NCBI RefSeq assembly: GCF_003725415.1 | Contig: NZ_RJQC01000005.1 | Coordinates: forward strand, 29,671-87,764 | From: Absicoccus porci | GTDB lineage: Bacteria > Bacillota_I > Bacilli_A > Erysipelotrichales > Erysipelotrichaceae | DNA: 58,094 bases | Direction of reading: 5' to 3' | Shown here: positions 1-9,764 of the stretch, piece after piece | How the letters are laid out: every line of letters begins with the position of its first letter | Numbering within the stretch: position 1 is the stretch's first letter | Notes under the pieces: generated by a model | Databases searched by the model: none | Told to the model about the DNA's origin: nothing | The model's input: only the letters and a program-made list of their open reading frames with translations | Translations under genes and position numbers: made by a program

Positions 1-1368
1 AAGAATCTATTGCTTCTTTGTTCTCCTGGTTTGGTCGTTTTATCAAATCCGAACAAGTACGTGAGGCAGCTCGTAAATCTCCCCATGATTTTATTCGCAG
101 ATACAAGTTTCCGTGGTATGACGTTCTTCTCTTCCTCATCTTTCGTAACCGGGATTGTATTGGTTCAGAATTAAGTCATTATTATTCCTGTATCGGGTTG
201 CCGGCTCGCCGAATCAGCCGTCAAGCTGCTTTCAAAGCTATTCGTAAAGTAGATCCATCTGTCTTTAAACTTCTGATCCATAAATTGGCGGAACGTTTTT
301 ATCAATCGAAATTGGTGAAGACTTATAAAGGGTATCTTCTGTTGGCAGAAGATGGGACAACGTTGAATCTCTATAAAACGGATGAATCTCTTCAACGGTA
401 TGGATTCGTCAAGAATCAAAATGCACGCAATGCATTCCAAGCAGCAAAATCGACATCCCGTTCAGCTGCTCTTTATGATGTGACGAATGGATTGATCGTC
501 GATTTCCAGATGAAAAGATTTAAAGATTCGGAGATACCTATTGCCATCGAACAATTGAAATATTTATCTCTGATGAATGGATATCCAGGCATTTATCTGG
601 CAGACCGGTATTATGACAGTGTCGAATTATTTTCTATTTTAGAAAGTCATGGCCTGAAATATTGTATACGGGCCAAATCCAATTTCTTTAAGCATTATAT
701 CGAGAAGATGAAATCAAATGATGAATGGATCAAAGTAAAGGTTGATAAGGTCTGGCAGAAACGATTGAAATATGAGCAGCCAAGAGAACGGTTTTCGAAA
801 GATCCCTATATAAAGATTCGCGTGGTGAGGTATCACTATATCGTGAACAAAAACAATCAGACGACCACTGTCGATCTAATGTATTTTACCAACCTAAGTA
901 AAGACGAGTTTTCTTCAAGTGACATCGTTTATCTTTACAACAGGCGTTGGGATATTGAGAATAGTTACAAGATTTTGAAAGATTGATTCGCTTTAGACAC
1001 GCAACAGTACTGTTTCATAATTTAAGTGGTATCGTACAAAAAGAGATGGATAAAGAATTGTATGAAAATCATCCAAAAAAACCAAATATGGTTATAAGAT
1101 CAACCGAAAACAGCTCAATAATTTGCTTCGGGACGAAAAAATATTGAGATGGATGCGCAATGAGAATCAGAAAAAGATACAAAAAATCATGGAACTGATA
1201 AGTAAGATCATTAATAAGATCAAAGTACCTGTCCGTCCCGGCAGGCACTATAAGAGGTGGGGCAGGGTCATCTCTCAGAGCAAGCCGATGCGTTTTCGAT
1301 TGGATGGACGAGAATGGCCAAATACCATATCATGGAACGGCAGACTGATGACGATCAAGCCCCGTTAA
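1..1368 (+). pseudogene. IS4-family DDE transposase remnant, broken and cut by the window edge
   Basis: The reading frame is open from the left edge, so the true start lies outside the window. The DDE catalytic signature of IS4-like transposases is visible: an Asp in EDGTTLN, an Asp in YLADRYYDS, and the Y-2-R-3-E-6-K pattern in YNRRWDIENSYKILKD. The frame stops at 984-986. Transposase-like sequence continues at once in another frame (RHATVLFHNLSGIVQKEMDK), so several residues were probably deleted there. It then switches frame again in a run of seven A at 1075-1081 and ends at 1368 with a basic tail. Two breaks make a working enzyme unlikely. I saw no second copy and cannot define the element's ends. 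Confidence 0.8.
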
Positions 1369-1783
1369 GAATATGATATCTTATATGTGAAAAAATGCCA
1401 ATCAGGTATGAGTTTTCATATACGCTTTTTTTCGCTGATCAGCAAGAATCGTGTGGTTAAGTCAGTCACAGAAAAAGATGCCAACCTAATCATTCTTAGG
1501 TTGACACCATTGGTCGTATAATAATGTATACGGCTTTTTTTATGCTCATATAAAAATGGAGAATAATACGTGTTCTCCATCATTATTTATTTTTCTGTTA
1601 TCTCTCTTAATATAGCAATGATTATATCTATATCTTTCAAAAACTTTCACATCAATGTCCATTACATTTGTTTATCAACGATTTCAGCTTTGGTTTCCTT
1701 GTAATCGATTTCTTAAATTAGAGATGATTATATACTCAATAGACTATTTTAATCACAAATTCTTCAGAGGTAGTCGTCAAAAA
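1369..1783. other. Gene-free stretch with hairpins, probable 3' flank of the IS remnant
   Basis: No coding sequence is visible. There is a compact hairpin near 1482-1505 (arms CAACCTAA and TTAGGTTG) without a T-run, which may belong to the IS end. The only other supported feature here is the terminator at 1552-1580, listed separately. The rest is AT-rich and unexplained. Confidence 0.4.
1552..1580 (-). terminator. Intrinsic terminator for the SH3-like pseudogene
   Basis: Arms ATGGAGAA (1556-1563) and TTCTCCAT (1573-1580) form an 8-bp stem. Read on the minus strand, the stem is followed by TTTTTA. It lies downstream of the minus-strand pseudogene ending at 1784. Confidence 0.6.
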
Positions 1784-2617
1784 CTACCGATTCTTAAATA
1801 AGGATGTTTTGTAATTCTGAATCCATCCTGTACATGCTTTTTCATTTTTATCCATCCAAGTAACTTCAATCCACTTTTTATATTTATTTTTTTACCCTAA
1901 CCACCATTCCTTCTACTTTTGATGAACAATCCGGTTTCTGCCGAGCAAGAGTTTGCCTATTTACTAACCGAATTCCCATATCGTTGAGAGAACTTGCAGT
2001 ATAACCATCACTGATATAATAATTGTTCACATATTGAACCATACTGATGTTATTTTGAAATGTAGGTTTGATATTGAATTCCGAGCAGATAGACGAGACA
2101 GTCTGGCAAAAGGTAAGAATTAACGAAATTAATGCAATAATATATTCTTTTTCTTGTATAGACCGCTTTTTTTATGACTTGCTTTTTGTATTCCTGATAA
2201 AGTCTCCTCTTCCTGTTCTGTTTCAATTTCATAATAATCAGTGATTGAATCTGTTAATGATTCAATCGATATCTCTGTATCTGGTGAAATCTCTTCTAAT
2301 GAATCATACAGTGCATTTTTGAATTTGAGAATTTCGAGCGAAGAAATTATGTTGTCAACATTATCCCCATCTATCAAATTTATGACAGATGATATGGAAC
2401 TTAGTACTTTTGAAGCTATATTTACTACACGTTCTGATTGTTGCATAACAACTTTTATCTGCTCTATACTCTCTGACACAAACATATCTTCACATATTTT
2501 TTTCATCTGTTCTTGTTGTTCCAATATAGGTTTGCATATTGATGTAAAATCTACGGCAGCTAATGTGTCTTGGATTTGTTGTGATAAGGTCATTAAAGAT
2601 GGATCAATTATTTTCAT
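1784..2617 (-). pseudogene. Unrecognised membrane-anchored protein with SH3-like C-terminus, two frameshifts
   Basis: Joining three frame pieces gives one sensible protein of about 277 residues. An acidic helical N-terminal half (2617 to about 2170) is followed by a transmembrane segment (IIALISLILTF), then a region beginning MVQYVNNYYISDGY, then a short beta-rich end (KKWIEVTWMDKNEK, TGWIQNYK) resembling a bacterial SH3-type repeat. The frame changes at 2167-2173 and 1887-1893, both runs of seven T (A on the coding strand). The sequence is protein-like on both sides of each break, so either the decay is recent or the breaks are base-calling errors. I do not recognise the family. The SH3-like label is inferred from the residue pattern. 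The MITE-like hairpin at 2647-2719 sits about 30 bp upstream of the start. Confidence 0.6.
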
Positions 2618-2646
2618 ACTTTGTGAAATAATTTGACGAACTTCTG

Positions 2647-2719
2647 TTGATATGATCCCCTAAAAGTAGACAGTACAAATACACAAAATGTACTGCCTTA
2701 CCTTAGGGGATCATATCAA
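2647..2719. mobile_element. 73-bp MITE-like hairpin with IS3-like ends
   Basis: Perfect 17-bp inverted ends (TTGATATGATCCCCTAA and its complement at 2703-2719) flank a short core that has a second inner match (CAGTACA/TGTACTG). The pattern GATCCCC followed by AAAGTAGACA resembles termini of IS3-family elements. No coding sequence fits inside, so this would be a non-autonomous relic. I see no clear target duplication. It lies about 30 bp before the start of the SH3-like pseudogene. Confidence 0.55.
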
Positions 2720-2952
2720 AGTCTCCTTTCGAAATTGTTTAGGCACAATTATTCTACAAAGATTGACTTCCTTTTTCTATGCAAACGGAACTCTTACGTT
2801 TACACAAAATATTTTATGCTATCTTGAAACTCCCAAATAAATGACAACTTTGATTCTATCTTTTCATTCAGAAAGAATCTTAACGTTTTTGAACATCCAA
2901 TAAATATTTCTAATTAGGAGCTATCACATATAAAATGGCTTTCTAGACCATG
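2720..2952. other. AT-rich spacer, nothing recognised
   Basis: Between the MITE-like hairpin and the TetR pseudogene I see no coding sequence, RNA gene or convincing terminator. Confidence 0.4.
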
Positions 2953-3483
2953 TTATTGATACTGTTTCTCTACGATGCCATAGAGGATATTACCAAATTC
3001 TTCTGGACTTTCTTGACAACCACGATCCACCCAATCATGAATCGCTCCAACAGCACCATAGTAATTGTATTGATACAAGATACGGAAGCTTTGTTCATCA
3101 TACGTGCCACGATTGATTAAGAGTTGTTTCATTTCATCGCACATCTTTTGAATGGTCTTTTTGATTTACCGACTTTCTAATCGAGAATCAAAGAATTCAC
3201 GATAAAATGTCTGATTTTCATAGATTAGTTCTAATAACTTATAGCGATCTTTTTGAATATCCCCATCCGCAAAGGCCTGTTCAGTGAGTTCTTCTTCCAA
3301 TTGTTCATACAAATCATAGATATCCATATAATTCCGATAAAAAGTGGTTCGATTGATATCGGCTTGCGCACACAATTCTTTCACGGTAATTTCGGATAGA
3401 TGTTTCTTTTCCAACAATTTATATAACGATTCTTTGATGACCATTCTGGTATATGCGGTTCTTCGATCCAATTTTTTTGTCAT
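2953..3483 (-). pseudogene. TetR-family repressor interrupted by an in-frame stop
   Basis: The N-terminal part has the TetR helix-turn-helix (ITVKELCAQADINRTTFYRNY, residues about 30-50). The chain stops with TAA at 3166-3168. The same frame continues without a break through IKKTIQKMCDEMKQ and a typical C-terminal ligand/dimer region (LYQYNYYGAVGAIHDWV, EEFGNILYGI) to 2953, giving 176 residues in all, a normal length for the family. This is a clean nonsense change, not a frameshift. The short product could still bind DNA but would lack much of its dimerisation domain. It is divergent from the reductase at 3562, which it probably controlled through the palindrome at 3496-3522. Confidence 0.75.
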
Positions 3484-3495
3484 AGTCTTCCTTTC

Positions 3496-3522
3496 TGCAA
3501 CACAACTGATTTTGATGTTGCA
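3496..3522. promoter_or_regulatory. Putative TetR operator between the divergent pair
   Basis: Inverted repeat TGCAACA-13 nt-TGTTGCA lies between the TetR start (3483) and the reductase start (3562). Spaced dyads in divergent promoters are typical TetR targets. The assignment is by position only. Confidence 0.5.
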
Positions 3523-3561
3523 TATTGTTCATATCACAAGATGCACATGGAGGAAAATAAA

Positions 3562-4579
3562 ATGAAAGATACAAATAAATCAACAAACGTATTAGTGACT
3601 GGTGGTACTGGTTTTCTAGCTGGTTGGACCATTCGTAAACTTTTAGAAAAAGGCTATTCCGTAGGCACAACCGTACGATCGATGAAAAAAAGTGAAAAGA
3701 TCGTAAATATGCTGCAATATGAAAATGTAGATACTTCGGCCCTATCCTTTGCGGTTGCGGATTTGACCAAAGCCGATGGTTGGGCTGAAGTCATGAAAGG
3801 AATCGATTATGTACTGCATGTCGCATCGCCATTGGGCGGAAATAACCATGAAGATTTCACATTGATTCCAATCGCAAAAAGTGGTGTTGAAAATGTATTT
3901 TCAGCTGCCATTCGTGTCGGTGTGAAGAAGATTGTCATGACCTCGAATGAAGCAGCCAACTATCCGGACAAAAAGGATACCAATCCATCCATTGATGAAA
4001 CATTCTGGACCGATATGGACAACAAATGGATCACCAATTATCAACGTTCGAAGATCATTGACGAAAAGACCGCTTGGGAAATGATTGGTAAACAAAGTCA
4101 CACCAAACTTGCAACGATCCTACCAGGCGCTATTCTTGGTCCTTATATGAATAAAAAAACGCAGCAGTACGGATCAGATTTTTGAAATGTTGATGAAAGG
4201 AACACCAAGTCCGAATGTGATTTATCCCGTTGGCGATGTTCATGATTTAGCGGATTTACACATCTTGGCCATGGAAAAGGAAGTGGCCGATGGGCAACGA
4301 TTCATTGCCGAATCTGAAGAAATGACCATGCCACAAATGGCTCGTCTTCTGAAAGAACAATATCCAAATTATAAAGTTCGTACAATGGTGATTCCGAATT
4401 TCGTGATTGGGATCATGGCACATTTCCAGGCACCAATGAAAGTGCTGAATACGATAATTGGTCTAAAATATCATCAAAATAACACCAAAGCACGTACATT
4501 GTTGAGATGGAATCCTCGTCCAGCCAAAGAGACGGTATTAGATACTGTTAATTATATGATTGCCAGTCATATCATCTAG
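3562..4579 (+). pseudogene. NAD-dependent epimerase/aldehyde reductase-like extended SDR, one frameshift
   Basis: The N-terminus has the Rossmann signature VTGGTGFLAGW (residues about 11-21), then VLHVASPLGG and the catalytic pair region YQRSK. This is the dihydroflavonol-reductase-like extended SDR group, which reduces aldehydes or ketones with NAD(P)H. The start is ATG 3562, 8 nt after GGAGG. The frame breaks at a run of seven A (4153-4159): reading with six A gives MNKKRSSTDQIFEMLMKG and runs on smoothly to the stop at 4577-4579, for about 338 residues. The last 8 bp overlap the end of the convergent MATE gene. Either a recent pseudogene or a homopolymer error. Confidence 0.75.
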
Positions 4580-5921
4580 CCCATTCTTTGGGTAAGATGT
4601 GTTTCTTAAAATAGAAATACGCCAGGATCAAAGCAATCGCCGTAACGCCCCAGCTAACCGGATATGACAACATCAATATCGCAAAGGAATGATGAATTTG
4701 AAAGATTGTATAGGTCCAAGTAACACGAACGCCACAAATACTGACCAACGTAATGATGGCAGGCACAAACGAATAACCATAGCCACGCATACAACCGGAA
4801 ATCACTTCTAGGATCGCATTGATGCATTCAAATCCAGCAATGTACCATAGACGAATGACACCATAATGAATGACTTGTGGATCGGTCGTAAATAAGGAAA
4901 GCAATAAGCTGGATAATCCACATAAAACCAAAGTACAAAGACCGGCTGCGATCCAGGCAAGGATCATCGACCAACGAGCCACTTTCACACATCGTTCCGG
5001 TTGACGAGCCCCATAGTTTTGGGAAGTAAAGGTCGTACATCCTTGGCCAAAGGCATTGATCACATAGTAAGCGATGATTTCAAGATTGAACGCAGCAGAA
5101 CTTGCCGCCATGACCGTTGCACCTAAAGAATTGATAGCGGATTGTATGATCAAATTCGAGATGGAAAAAACACAGCTCTGCAGACCGGCAGGTAAACCAA
5201 TTCGAAATATCTCTTTTAAGATGGGCTCATCAAAGTGGAAGGCTTGCCAATCTATTTGGGTCGGTCCTTCCGTTTTCTTTAATATCCAAAACAAAATGGT
5301 TGAACTCATCACATTGGATGTAACCGTCGCAATGGCTACGCCATCCACACTACGACCAAACCCAACCACAAATACTAGATTTAAGACCACATTGGTACAA
5401 CCTGATAGAATCAAGACGATCAATGGGGTTTTCGTATTGCCTTGACTGCGAAATATCGCCGATTCAAAGTTATACAATAGAATCACTGGCATCCCAATAA
5501 AGTAAATACGTAAATATAAAAGAGCCAGTGGAAAGATATTGGATGGTACGCCTAATATACCTAATAATGGGCGAGCAAGTAATTCACCGATAGCTAATAA
5601 AAGAAAACCACCAATGATGGCAATCAATATCGCATTGTGTACACCCGCTTTGATGGTTTCTTCATCTTTTCTTCCGGTTGCCCGTGCAATCACCACATTT
5701 GCCCCTAAGGAAACGCCAATAAATAAATTCACCAACAAGCCGATAAAAGCACCGTTGCTGCCAACCGCAGCCATCGCTTCACTCCCTACAAAGCGACCAA
5801 CAACCATGACATCGGCTGCATTGAACAATTGTTGAAGAATGCCTGTACAAGCCAATGGGACCGCAAACAACAATAATTTAGGTGCAATGCTTCCAGTGGT
5901 CATCTCCATTTGATTTTTCAT
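4572..5921 (-). CDS. MATE-family multidrug efflux transporter
   Basis: Inner-membrane antiporter of the MATE/NorM type, which exports cationic drugs or metabolites in exchange for Na+ or H+. The 449-residue chain has about 12 hydrophobic segments in two similar halves and the family N-terminus MTTGSIAPKLLLFAVPLACTG with PLxxTGxLQQLFNAADVMVVGRF. The start is ATG 5921, preceded by GAAGGAATCAGT; longer upstream in-frame starts lack a ribosome site. It follows the acetyltransferase gene by 38 bp on the same strand, so the two may be co-transcribed. The substrate cannot be read from the sequence. Confidence 0.9.
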   Translation of the reverse strand: MKNQMEMTTGSIAPKLLLFAVPLACTGILQQLFNAADVMVVGRFVGSEAMAAVGSNGAFIGLLVNLFIGVSLGANVVIARATGRKDEETIKAGVHNAILIAIIGGFLLLAIGELLARPLLGILGVPSNIFPLALLYLRIYFIGMPVILLYNFESAIFRSQGNTKTPLIVLILSGCTNVVLNLVFVVGFGRSVDGVAIATVTSNVMSSTILFWILKKTEGPTQIDWQAFHFDEPILKEIFRIGLPAGLQSCVFSISNLIIQSAINSLGATVMAASSAAFNLEIIAYYVINAFGQGCTTFTSQNYGARQPERCVKVARWSMILAWIAAGLCTLVLCGLSSLLLSLFTTDPQVIHYGVIRLWYIAGFECINAILEVISGCMRGYGYSFVPAIITLVSICGVRVTWTYTIFQIHHSFAILMLSYPVSWGVTAIALILAYFYFKKHILPKEWAR

Positions 5922-5959
5922 ACTGATTCCTTCTTCCCTAAAAAAAGATGGATGTACTA

Positions 5960-6430
5960 CTACCCATCTTTGTGTTTGATATACATACGAATCGAACCTT
6001 CTTGGATACATTGAAAATGATTTTTTTCAAGTACCCTACAACTCGCGACATTCGCTCGAAAGACACGACCGATAATGGCTTTGATATCCAGATGATCAAA
6101 AGCCATTTCACAGATTTGTTCACAAGCTTTGGTCATGATACCTTGATTTTGGAAATCTTCAATCAGACAATATTGAATTTCACCAATTGTGGGATCATCT
6201 TCCTTTTTGGTGACACAAATATGTCCCACTTGTTGACCATCCACGATCACGATCCGATAAATCCCTTTTTCTCCTTCTTGTTTCTGTACCGACTGCAACC
6301 ACCAATGCGCAATAATCTCCGGGTACGGATAGGGAATGGTCTCTCCCATATAGCTGTGATCGACATGATTCAATATGTTGGTGATGATATGGCTATCCGT
6401 TGGATGCCAATATCCTAATTCTAAAACCAT
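5960..6430 (-). CDS. GNAT-family N-acetyltransferase (RimJ/RimL-like)
   Basis: About 156 residues with the GNAT fold order: an N-terminal helical part, strands around IVIVDGQQVGHICV, and the acetyl-CoA loop region IQYCLIEDFQNQGIMTKAC, where Q-N-Q-G-I matches the Q/RxxGxG/A motif, then FRANVASCRVLEKNHF, the usual RimL-type ending. It transfers an acetyl group from acetyl-CoA to an amine on a small molecule or protein N-terminus. ATG 6430 is preferred over an upstream TTG because GAAAGAAG lies 8 nt before it. Probably in one operon with the MATE pump. Confidence 0.85.
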   Translation of the reverse strand: MVLELGYWHPTDSHIITNILNHVDHSYMGETIPYPYPEIIAHWWLQSVQKQEGEKGIYRIVIVDGQQVGHICVTKKEDDPTIGEIQYCLIEDFQNQGIMTKACEQICEMAFDHLDIKAIIGRVFRANVASCRVLEKNHFQCIQEGSIRMYIKHKDG

Positions 6431-6507
6431 AGGTACTGCTTCTTTCAAGCCTATTGTATCATTGAAAGCGTTTTTTATCTGCCCATTTTATGTTATTTTA
6501 TTAATAT

Positions 6508-7464
6508 ATGAAACCAGAAGAAGAACAACAATTGATACAGATCGCGCAAATGTACTATATGGAAAACAAAACGCAATCCGAAATCGCGAAAGAACTCCAT
6601 ATTCATCGAAGCACGATATCTCGTTTACTCAAATTATCTCGTCAAGAAGGCATCGTAGAAATTACGATTCATGGTCTACATGATCAAAATTTCCCTTTAG
6701 AAAATCGTTTAAAAGAACGATACCATCTCAAATATGTAGGGGTCGTTACATGCACAGAAGGATTGACTCGTGATCAAAGATCGATCATTCTCGCCAATAA
6801 GACCAATGCCTATTTTCAAACGATATTAGAAGATCATATGGTCTTAGGTTTTTCCTGGGGTGCGACCCTTCGTCAAGTTGCCAATCATTTGACCAATCTG
6901 GCCCAACATACCCCTTTGATGTGTGTACCCTTAATGGGTGGTTCTTCCGGACGTATTCGCAGTGATTATCATGTCAATGCCGTAACGTATGAAGCTAGCC
7001 GCAATCTCGATTGTGGTGCCATTTTGGTGGATGCTCCTGCCTATGTCGAATCCGCCTCTTTAAAAGACAGTTTTATGACGAGTGATTTTATGAAATCCAT
7101 TACTGAATATTGGCATAAAGTAGATATCGCATTTTTAGGGGTTGGATCTCCCAATGTCACCATGAATAAATGGCGCTATTTCTATGGCAATGATTTCTTT
7201 AAAGAAGTCGAACAAGGTAAGGTAGCGGGTGATATTGCTGGACATTATTTTGATATCCATGGTACCTATTTATCCGATACCTTGGACACGCACTTGATCA
7301 GTATTAATAAGACGGACTTGGCTCGTATTCCCTATCGCATCGGGATTGCCGAATCCTTAGAGAAAGTTGATGCCATTCGTGGTGCTTTGCAGGGACGTTA
7401 CATCAATTGTTTGATTACCACCCAAGAAACCGCAAAAGCCCTTCTCAATTCTGCTAACTTATAA
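6508..7464 (+). CDS. SorC/DeoR-family sugar-binding transcriptional regulator
   Basis: 318 residues. Residues 1-55 form a helix-turn-helix (TQSEIAKELHIHRSTISRLL) and residues about 60-318 form the SorC effector domain, related to sugar-phosphate isomerases (LGFSWGATLRQVANHL, CVPLMGGSSGRI, DIAFLGVGSPN, GDIAGHYFD). Family members sense a phosphorylated sugar and act on nearby catabolic genes. The only close plus-strand partner is the PAP2 gene 12 bp downstream, so the target is unclear. No good ribosome site precedes the ATG, and an AT-rich promoter-like stretch abuts it, so the transcript may be nearly leaderless. Confidence 0.85.
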   Translation: MKPEEEQQLIQIAQMYYMENKTQSEIAKELHIHRSTISRLLKLSRQEGIVEITIHGLHDQNFPLENRLKERYHLKYVGVVTCTEGLTRDQRSIILANKTNAYFQTILEDHMVLGFSWGATLRQVANHLTNLAQHTPLMCVPLMGGSSGRIRSDYHVNAVTYEASRNLDCGAILVDAPAYVESASLKDSFMTSDFMKSITEYWHKVDIAFLGVGSPNVTMNKWRYFYGNDFFKEVEQGKVAGDIAGHYFDIHGTYLSDTLDTHLISINKTDLARIPYRIGIAESLEKVDAIRGALQGRYINCLITTQETAKALLNSANL

Positions 7465-7476
7465 TACACTTTACGT

Positions 7477-7956
7477 ATGTCTTGGTATGAAAAAAAATAT
7501 AACTATTTAAGAAAACACCAAACTCTTTCCAACTGTATCCTATTCGTATCGACTTGGTTGACTCGTTTGGTGTATGTCAGTTATGGTCTTTTAGTGATTT
7601 ATGCCTGTATCCATCAACGATGGAAATGCATATGGGTACCTGCCATTGGATTTGGCTTAGAAACATGGATTCGTGCCACACTCAATCAGCCCCGTCCCTA
7701 TGAAGTGTTGGATTTTCCTGCTTTAAAGCCCAAAGCCACCAAAGGAAAAAGCTTTCCGAGTCGTCATTGTTTCAGTGTTGCGATCATCAGTATGGCCATG
7801 GCCTATGTGAATCTTTGGCTTGGTGTATTGTTTATCTTATTTACCCTTGTATTGATGATTTGTCGGGTATGTATTGGTGTCCATTGGATCAAAGATGTTG
7901 TGGTCGGTGCCTTGTTGGGATGGTTATTGGGTTGGATTGGTTTTTTCATTCTATAA
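7477..7956 (+). CDS. PAP2-family membrane phosphatase
   Basis: 159 residues with about 5 membrane segments and the three PAP2 motifs: an RP box (ATLNQPRPYE), PSRH in KGKSFPSRHCFSVA, and CRVCIGVHWIKDVVVG with the catalytic His and Asp. Such enzymes remove phosphate from phosphatidate, undecaprenyl pyrophosphate or similar lipids at the outer membrane face. The gene starts 12 bp after the SorC-type regulator on the same strand and is probably co-transcribed. The stop is followed directly by the 18-bp repeat flanking the IS1182-type element, so its native terminator may have been split by insertion. Confidence 0.85.
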   Translation: MSWYEKKYNYLRKHQTLSNCILFVSTWLTRLVYVSYGLLVIYACIHQRWKCIWVPAIGFGLETWIRATLNQPRPYEVLDFPALKPKATKGKSFPSRHCFSVAIISMAMAYVNLWLGVLFILFTLVLMICRVCIGVHWIKDVVVGALLGWLLGWIGFFIL

Positions 7957-7998
7957 GAAGGAGCTGTAACGAGTAATCGTTAATCAGCTCATCAAAAA

Positions 7999-8048
7999 AA
8001 GGACCGATGGTTTTGAACTGTTGTTCATCGCCATCGGCCTTTTTGGTA
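7999..8048 (+). terminator. Hairpin terminator inside the IS left end
   Basis: CCGATGG and CCATCGG form a 7-bp stem with A-rich sequence before and CCTTTTT after. It could stop plus-strand transcription from the PAP2 gene or shield the element from outside transcription. Confidence 0.5.
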
Positions 8049-8055
8049 TAATTTT

Positions 8056-9622
8056 GTTGTGTCAAAATACCTTCTAACGCAATTCAACCGTCATTTCAAT
8101 TCCCTTTGCGTTTTGTTTACGAAGATTCTATCCCTGATGATGATATTTCCAGAACCGTGAAAGAGGTCGTAGAAACAATCAATCCATTAAAATATTTCGA
8201 TCTCTCTCATCGAAATTCATATGGGTATGACAGTGTGAATATGCTCCAATGTGTGGCTATGTCTATTTGCGAAAGCTTGCTTCTCTTTGCCGCTATGACA
8301 TCCGTTTTCAATTTATCATGGATGGTCAGACACCTTCCCATATGGCTTTTCATCGTTTCATCCATGATGACCTCAAGATTCCCATCGAAGAGATCTTCTA
8401 TGATCTGAACCGCTATTTTGAAAAGAACGATACCATCGATGCGGACATTCTTTATATTGATGGCACCAAGTTCGAAGCCAATGCGAACAAGATGACCTTC
8501 GTATGGATGAAGGCCACAAAAAAATTCCGGGAAAAACGATGGATCCGGATCATGGACCGTCTGCAAAGCCTCAATCGATACTGTAAAAAAGAAGAACTGC
8601 CTTACCGCTTCTCCATCCTCAAGGAATTTTCCTTTGAATATCTGGCAGAGATAACCGATACCCTGGACAGGATCATGAGATCGAAGCATATCGAAGAACA
8701 GCATGGCAGAGGACATGCGAAACATCCTTTGCAGCGCTATAAGGAAGGATTTGTAGAAGACGCAGAAAAGATACTGAAATATTCCATTTACTATAAGCTG
8801 GCAAAAGGACGGAACAGTTTTTCGAAGACCGATCCGGATGCCACCTTCATGCATATGAAATACGACTATTATAATCATACCAATGTATTCAAGCCCGGAT
8901 ACAATGTGCAGATGGGCAGCAGCAACGGCTACATCCGCCATATCTATGTATCCGGTGATGCCTATGACCTGAATACATGCATTCCTTTTATGGAAGGATA
9001 TCACAGAGCCTATGGATGCTTTCCCAGAAAGACGCCGGCCGATGCCGGATATGGCAGCTATGACAATTACTGTTACTGCAAGGAACATGATATCGAACTG
9101 TATATGAAATACAATACCATGCACAAAGAACAGGAAAAGGTCACGGATAAGAACCGATTCAAGAGCTGTATGATGAAGCCGGATGAAGAAGGCAATATCT
9201 ATTGTCCGCAGGGACATGCATTCACGCTGGAACAGACAAAAGAATCTGTCAAAGGCAGATATCCGAGAACGATCCAGTTCTATCACAATGAACATTGTGA
9301 AGGATGTCCTTTGCGGTCACAGTGTACGCGATCCAAACACGGAAGAACCCTGCAGAGGACTGACAAGCTGGCCGAGATGCAGATCGAGGTCAGAGAAAAT
9401 CTGCTGACGGAGACCGGTCAGGTATTGATGAAGCAGCGGAGCATCCAGGCAGAAGGGATATTCGGACAGATCAAGCAGGACCAGGAATATGACAGACTAT
9501 GGCGTCGGAAAGAAACCATGGTCAAATTGGAGCTTCTGCTGGTTTCAATCGGTCATAATCTGCGCAAATATCATACACATAAAATGCAGAAACTGAAAAC
9601 CAATCAAAAAAACCATTCCTAA
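8056..9622 (+). pseudogene. IS1182-family transposase, frameshifted
   Basis: The first piece (RFVYEDSIPDDDISRTV, then SHRNSYGYDSVNMLQ) matches the conserved N-terminus of IS1182-type transposases. Near 8240-8255 the frame changes, and the remaining 450 residues (LRKLASLCRYDIRFQFIMDG, DILYIDGTKFEANANK, DAGYGSYDNYCYCKEHDIEL, a Cys-rich CEGCPLRSQC, IQAEGIFGQIKQDQEYDRLW) run to the stop at 9622. Catalytic Asp/Asp/Glu candidates are in the IDGT, ADAGYGS and QAEGIFG segments. No ATG precedes the first piece; TTG at 8106 is the only possible start. Base composition is visibly richer in GC than its neighbours, as expected for acquired DNA. Probably inactive unless the shift is programmed. Confidence 0.8.
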
Positions 9623-9639
9623 CATCTACTATACAAACA

Positions 9640-9695
9640 AAAAAATGCCAAATATGAGCACGTCGTTTTAATGCGCTCAAAAATTGGCATTTTTT
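9640..9695 (+). terminator. Terminator after the IS1182-type transposase
   Basis: AAAATGCCAA and TTGGCATTTT form a 10-bp stem with a long loop, then TTTTCTTT. It follows the transposase stop by about 20 bp. Confidence 0.65.
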
Positions 9696-9735
9696 CTTTA
9701 TTGTATAAAAAGCATAAGCAAGCAGATCGTCAAAA

Positions 9736-9764
9736 TGAAAAAGGAGCCGTTCGCTCCTAGATAA
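9736..9764 (-). terminator. Terminator downstream of the DUF2207 gene
   Basis: On the minus strand AGGAGC-loop-GCTCCT is followed by TTTTTCATTTT. It stands 40-65 bp beyond the stop at 9801, on the far side of the 18-bp repeat, which complicates the view that the repeat is the IS end. Confidence 0.6.

Noticed and set aside
3166..3168. TAA read-through in the TetR gene
   Set aside because: No context for recoding is visible and the partner gene is also broken, so simple nonsense mutation is more likely.
6461..6476. A cre box before the SorC-type regulator (TGAAAGCGTTTTTT)
   Set aside because: The left half fits but the right half lacks the CA and symmetry.
8240..8255. Programmed frameshift in the IS1182-type transposase
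   Set aside because: There is no slippery heptamer at the break and IS1182 transposases are normally made from one frame.
8207..9295. A 362-residue minus-strand reading frame opposite the IS1182-type transposase
   Set aside because: Its sequence shows no domain pattern and it exists because of codon bias in the transposase on the other strand, which has clear motifs.
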